Shown here one piece after another: positions 59,019 to 64,000 of a DNA stretch of 64,000 nucleotides. Each line of letters opens with the position of its first letter. Positions within the stretch are counted from its first letter, which is position 1. Source of the stretch: Prostheceraeus crozeri (lineage: Eukaryota > Platyhelminthes > Polycladida > Euryleptidae); the NCBI GenBank assembly GCA_907163375.1, contig CAJQUW010010359.1, forward strand, positions 1 to 64,000. Reading direction: 5' to 3'. Below the pieces are notes generated by a model. That model saw only the letters and a program-made list of their open reading frames with translations. It did not search any database and was not told the DNA's origin. The translations under genes were made by a program, and so were the position numbers.

Positions 59019-62000
59019 ACGCTATGTGCTGTGTTCTATTGATGTGTGCGGGTGTTGAGATATGGAGATTTGGGATTGCATATGCAGATAGATATCTCAC
59101 CACTTATTCATTTCTATGTAATGACTTCATATCACTATTATGCGTATGAGATTGAATGCATCGGGCACTATTTAAAGTGCTTTCATTTAAGCATCTAAAT
59201 ATGCAACCACGAAATGGCTGCGCATGGTGACTTTCACCATTGACCCTGCTGTCACACGAGAGAAGAAAGGAAGAAGTAAAGTGCTTTCAAAATTTGTTTA
59301 CATTCCATGGCGTGCATATTACAGGCCAGAGCCAAAATAGAGATACACTCCACCTGCATTGCATATGTTAATCATGCGACTAGTGAAGGGAATTTAAACA
59401 AGGAACGAATTGCAACATCCTATGCACATCTATCTGGCGGTGTAAGTGATGCATAAGTTTTACCTAATGTTCAATATCTAATAGAAAAATTGTTTGTACT
59501 GATAAATTGCAAAACATGAGAATTGTTATATATAAAAACCATTTTCATTTGTATCCACAATCGGAAGAGTTAGCTTTGTTAATATTATTTAGTTCAGTTT
59601 GACATCAAGGAAGCTAGTCGACTATGTAGCTTGAAGTATCACGAACTATTTCGTGATTAAAAGCACAACAGCATCTAGGATATTCGTTAATGAAATATTT
59701 GAAAAATTTGTGAAAATAAGCATTATATACAAAAAATGATTAAAAACATTATTTGAAATATGGCGAAATTTCTCATCGTAAATCTGATTCCGGGACTACT
59801 TAATGGCTTGAACGACCACTTGCCATCTAGTATTTTACCTCGTAACTGTAACTCCTCGTATATCGTGACTATTTTTGTGACCAATTATTCGCATTTTCTT
59901 TTTTATTCATGTACCGTGCCTAGTTCCATTTGTGTTTCGTGGCAGTGATAAAATGCTTCAATAGATTACAAAACGTTTAGCAGGATAAGGTGTCGTAAAG
60001 CTAATTAAGGTCATGGAACCGCACAATGCAAGTGAATTAGAAGGATCTGTTAACTATTGCAAAAACTTTGTTTTCATGCGATCGAATTTCAGGCATAATA
60101 TTTTTCCACTTAGTTGGGACAACAATCTCAAGGTTATTACTGTCGAGAAACGACGAGATTTTACAAGTGATCACAATTTTACTTATAGCTATGAGTTCAT
60201 TGTTCACAGTTATCTTTTTATTTAAGTAACTTCACTGAGGGTTACGACCCAGAGAATAAGCGATATCTGTCTGATTATAGTTTTGTCGATTAATAGTAAT
60301 GTGCTCTCTTGTCTATTTGATAGCATTGAAAATGTGACAGGCCCTACATAGAGAATAACTTTAACATTGAGACCCTTTTTGATTTTTATAGTTTCCTTTT
60401 TTTATCTATTTACATGACATGAATCAGTTTGCCTACATTATTTTCTATTTGTTGGTTTGAATAGCTGGAATGAGAAAATTCCAGCTAAATGTGTCGATGC
60501 CATTGTCAATTATCATTCAAGCTTTCTACGTGGTAACAAGCAATATTACCGGTAGCACCTTTTTTTTCTGAATATGTTGGTTTTGTTTCTTATGAACTTT
60601 CGAACATAAGTCGGTGTGCACCGGAAATTTAGGCTTACCATTTTATTAATCACCATCTTTTGTCGGACGTTTGCTGTCACCCTGAGTTCATTTCTTAACT
60701 TTGAACTCAATATAGGATTATTTTCTTGTAAGATGAATTATCTTTTCAAACTGTTCGGTGGCTTCAATAAGATGAGATGATGTAAAATGAGATAAGATAA
60801 ATGATAGGTATGTACATTGCACGATGAGAGGCGATGACCCTATCGCCAATTCAAAGCTCCATAATCATGCACTTTGTCAATGGTCTTAAAGAAAAATTAA
60901 TTGATTGAGGTGCTTAATTTTGCAAAATATTTTTGAGGCTCCCACAAGTTGTGCTGCCACTCCGGCGGAATTTTTCCGCGCGGAAAATGCGGAATAAGTT
61001 TATATTCGGCGAAATTTCTGTGTTTCCAAAATTCCGACGATTTTCATAGCTTTAGGGCAATATAATAATTGTTACGATAATCTTTAATGAGCAGCAATAT
61101 TTCATTGTTTCTTTTGCATGAAATGTCAGTGCTTGCTCCTGTATAGTAAAAAAATCTGCTGTTAGTAATCCTAATATAGGGAATATTGTATATGATATAC
61201 ATGTATGAGCTACGACTGCGAAATCTCACACCTTGCCTATAACATGCATTTTTGGTTTCAAAGTGAAATGATGCGCTAGGGTATGAGAGAGTCAAGCACT
61301 TGAAGCACATTCAGTAGCTATCGTACTCATATTGAAATTATGTTCATCTGAATTCAGAAACAGCGACATTTATTGACCCAGCTACATTTCAAATTTCGGT
61401 TGAACTTCATAATTTTTGGAGGTAGTTATTGTTATCTGTTTGTTTCAATTTTATTATGCGGTCAAGAAATGAATGAACATTTCATTATGAAAGGTGTAGC
61501 AGAGGTGAGTTTCAAGTGTGAAATCGCACTTTTCGAACGGTCACACCGCTGAGATTTTTTAACGGGAAGCTATTCAAGATATTCTATTTCTGGTGTCATA
61601 CAAGCACCGCGAAATGCTGGCGAAATTCGTAAATGCTTATTATAATGCGGCATCAAAAATTGTGATTGATATAGAATATGACAGCGCGATGACTGCAGCA
61701 TTTTTATTGGTGCTTCTACTCACCTTCTTTTACTGAACATGACCGTAGCAGAAAAATTTTCCTTTTTTTCTCGAGTTGAGATTCTATCAATCGTAACGTA
61801 ATTCAAATGGCACTTATGCTTGAACAGCGACGGATTTACACTGAAAGTCACAGGTGTAACATGAAAAATGTACAGGAGTTGGTGACATTTTCTATCATCA
61901 AGCAATTTTGTCTGAGAGAATTTTCAATTATCACTGATGTTATGTATAAATGAATATCGGCGTATTTTTCCAACTCGAAGAGTTTTCGTCATTCTGCCAG

Positions 62001-62320
62001 AGTGTCAACACTGCGCAAACGATATTTGATAACATATTAATTGGCTATCAAAAGGACGTAGAAACTGAAAGTCGCAAAAATTAGGGTTGCAGCTATTATA
62101 GCTTTAGAACAATATCAAAAAATATGTAGGCGAGGGGACTCCAGGACCCCCCCCCCCATAGAAAAGCGCTACTTAATGCTAGTCCAACATCCTGCCGATC
62201 GTCTGCCATATTTCAATCATTAAAGCGTGGACGTGGTTCAAATTTTGAAATATTGTGGTTATATATGCTTGTTTATTTGTCATGATCACCTGATTGACAA
62301 AATATTTTGCGTTCTCTTTC
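59019..62320. other. Gene-poor interval upstream of MPHOSPH6
   Basis: AT-rich with no supported gene, terminal repeats or arrays. A C13 run lies near 62143-62155. The 5' noncoding exon and promoter of MPHOSPH6 probably lie in this stretch, but I cannot place them. Confidence 0.4.
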
Positions 62321-62324
62321 AGAT

Positions 62325-62915
62325 ATGGCGAGGGGAACGTCAGACCGCCGGGAGTTCTCTCGGAACATGATGCAAATGAAATTCATGCGCCGGACAGCTG
62401 ATGCAGCACAGAAATGGCAAATGTCTGAAATTGCCGCAGAAGAACTTGGCTGTCAATCTGAGAGTTGGTCAATGCCATATAATTCTGCATTGCCAGATGA
62501 ACCAGTAATGAAGGGTAGTCTTAACACCGGATATAGCGCCGTTCATTTTCTCAACCTAGCTCCTAGCAGATTATCATTTGGGGGATTTAACCCAGTAATC
62601 GAGCAGATAACAAAAGAAATCGCTGCTGAAAAAGAAGCAGAGTTTGTTCTGTCAACAGAAGCTAGCGTAGGAGATTTCGAGATGACGCAGACTCTACAAT
62701 CACTTCGTGCTGGAACTGACCACAGTAGTGCCATGGACTCTGTTCTTAAAGATATCAGGGCAGATGTCGATGCTTCAGAAGACCGCTTGGCAATGCTCGA
62801 TGATTCAACGAACACAGTGACCAAGTCATCGAAGAGAAAGTCTCAAAATGGAAATCTCGAAGATGGTGAAATTCCTAAAAAGAAAAGACGCAGAAAGAAA
62901 CGGGCTGACTCGTAG
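62325..62915 (+). CDS. MPHOSPH6: M-phase phosphoprotein 6 (nuclear exosome cofactor MPP6)
   Basis: MPP6 binds the nuclear RNA exosome through RRP40 and helps recruit the MTR4 helicase for rRNA 3'-end processing and RNA decay. This single coding exon gives 196 residues (human about 160). Family marks: SRNMMQMKFMRR at residues 12-23 (the conserved N-terminal exosome/MTR4-contact motif) and RLSFGGFNPVIE at 82-93 (the hallmark S-F-x-G-F-N-P). An acidic, Ser-rich C-terminal half ends in a lysine/arginine run (about 185-193) that serves as a nuclear localisation signal. I chose the ATG at 62325 because a strong acceptor (TTCTCTTTCAG, ending 62322) lies two bases before it, so the longer frame from 62307 would read intron. 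The frame is intact: the only clear functional host gene in the window. Confidence 0.9.
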   Translation: MARGTSDRREFSRNMMQMKFMRRTADAAQKWQMSEIAAEELGCQSESWSMPYNSALPDEPVMKGSLNTGYSAVHFLNLAPSRLSFGGFNPVIEQITKEIAAEKEAEFVLSTEASVGDFEMTQTLQSLRAGTDHSSAMDSVLKDIRADVDASEDRLAMLDDSTNTVTKSSKRKSQNGNLEDGEIPKKKRRRKKRADS

Positions 62916-63719
62916 ATATATTTATTTTCTTTTAAATGAAACAGCATGTTGTGCAATTGGAAATTTGAAATGATTTATCTCTACGACAAAGATGTTATTC
63001 ATCCGAAAGACTGCTGAAGCGGTTTTGTGTAAAACTTGTGATGACATAACTTTATTTACAATCGGTGTTTTTGTACGAGGATAGAATTTTGCCCATGATA
63101 TTGTGTTCTTTCTCTGTATCATGTACTACTCGTGTAAATTGGATCGGTGAGAACAGATTTGCTGGTTTCTAATCAGCAGGTTTAAACCGGGCTGTCTAAA
63201 AGTGTAATTACAGCTGTAGGTATTTCGTCTCTGTATATCCGTTTCGTCAGATTGCTTTGTTTAAGTCATCATTTCATCAGTTCAAGAAATTCAAAGTGCG
63301 ACTTTTTGCGCTATAGTAGTCCTGTCTAAGCAGCAGTTTGGAAGGTAGCAGGTGAATGAAAAAATGACCACGAGCTTCTACACGATTTTCTTTCAAAGCT
63401 CCAAAACTCATTTGATCAGGTTTACTAACCAATGTTGGAACTTGATGCACACAGTGCATTTTTACTAGACAGTCGAACTGGATCGTAAATCAACGAGCAC
63501 TTGGTGATATACAGGATGTTTTGCAAATAGTCATCTGGTTTCATATGACTGTATCTATCAATTGAATTAGCCTAGAACCTCGAAATACGTTTCAATTACT
63601 TGTAGAGATAACGAGTTTTGCACATCACATTATAAAGAACTTTGTAGTTTTTCATTCTGTGACACGATACATATTTTCAAAAATGTCAGTTTTGGGATAT
63701 TGAAGCTTTAACGTCACTA
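62916..63719 (+). other. Probable 3' UTR and downstream flank of MPHOSPH6
   Basis: No ORF with features. No AATAAA is found directly after the stop, so the cleavage site is uncertain. Confidence 0.35.
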
Positions 63720-63885
63720 CTACCCTATAATGGGGGCTTGGATGGTGCTGACTTAGTCAGACTTTTCTGGAGCGTTGTACTTTTCGTCCGGATGCCCTTC
63801 CTGCCGACTTCCAATGATTCTTTCGTCGCTCGACCGCTGGACCTAAGGATCGCAAGGCCAATCACTTAACCACTGTGCACGGAGG
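63720..63885 (-). mobile_element. tRNA-derived SINE fragment
   Basis: On the minus strand GTGCACAGTGGTTAAGTGAT (63880-63861) resembles a tRNA A box, and GGTCGAGCGACG lies about 35 bases downstream in B-box position. They are followed by GGCAGGAAGGGCATCCGGAC, a conserved-looking SINE body motif also seen in other invertebrate SINEs. The end near 63720 lacks a clear tail. Fold and family not verified. Confidence 0.55.
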
Positions 63886-64000
63886 ATAATTTAATTTTAT
63901 TCAATACGATTTCCTCTGTAAGCTCAGAAAACATCCGGAGGATAGTCCAGCTCATGCAATTACGTCAGTATATGTCGTTTATTATTGTCGCTACTGCCTC

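Overview
This is animal nuclear DNA, AT-rich, with introns and polyA signals, and most of it is transposon-derived. The organism is probably a marine invertebrate. The many TAGGCCTA palindromes, the Penelope-like, piggyBac, Tc1, hAT and Ty3 relics, and above all a foldback element resembling sea-urchin TU elements would suit an echinoderm or a relative, but I hold that loosely. Everything here was read by eye; no search was run.

Left module (1-6 kb): a compact block of spliced genes with introns of about 60 bases. It holds a two-zinc-finger gene that runs off the left edge, a divergent acidic-protein gene across a shared CCAAT/TATA promoter, and a coiled-coil gene with a legible promoter and three exons. 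Next to it is a palindromic tandem repeat with C/G runs. It looks like the end of a large gene-bearing mobile or virus-like element, though that identity is an inference.

Penelope zone (6-21.4 kb): three separate Penelope-like retroelement copies (7.2-9.9, 10.0-11.3 and 14.4-18.3 kb). Each has its GIY-YIG/3' segment repeated in inverted orientation in front of the reverse transcriptase. Four hammerhead ribozymes with complete cores can be folded by hand, three in these elements or their ends and one alone at 21.35 kb. A decayed Tc1-like transposon sits inside the third copy.

Mixed zone (11.4-28.3 kb): two hAT-type non-autonomous elements with exact 8-base target duplications, a piggyBac relic lacking its catalytic middle, another TIR element, an inverted-repeat structure and a diverged repeat pair. 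I see no intact host gene here.

Giant foldback element (28,363-53,263): a 24.9-kb element bounded by an exact 9-base target duplication (CATAATCAA) and matching inverted termini. Its left arm has 49 tandem copies of a ~378-base unit; its right arm has three copies and a fragment, inverted. The arms meet at a junction of only about 9 bases. A second, 4.06-kb transposon with CCCAGTAAACAT termini later inserted into the first bases of the right arm. This is the most striking object in the window.

Right flank (53.3-64 kb): a DNA transposon with GTAGGGGAGAG termini, a decayed Ty3/gypsy element and an inverted piece of another pol gene, then the one clearly intact host gene, MPHOSPH6 (nuclear exosome cofactor), and a tRNA-derived SINE near the end.
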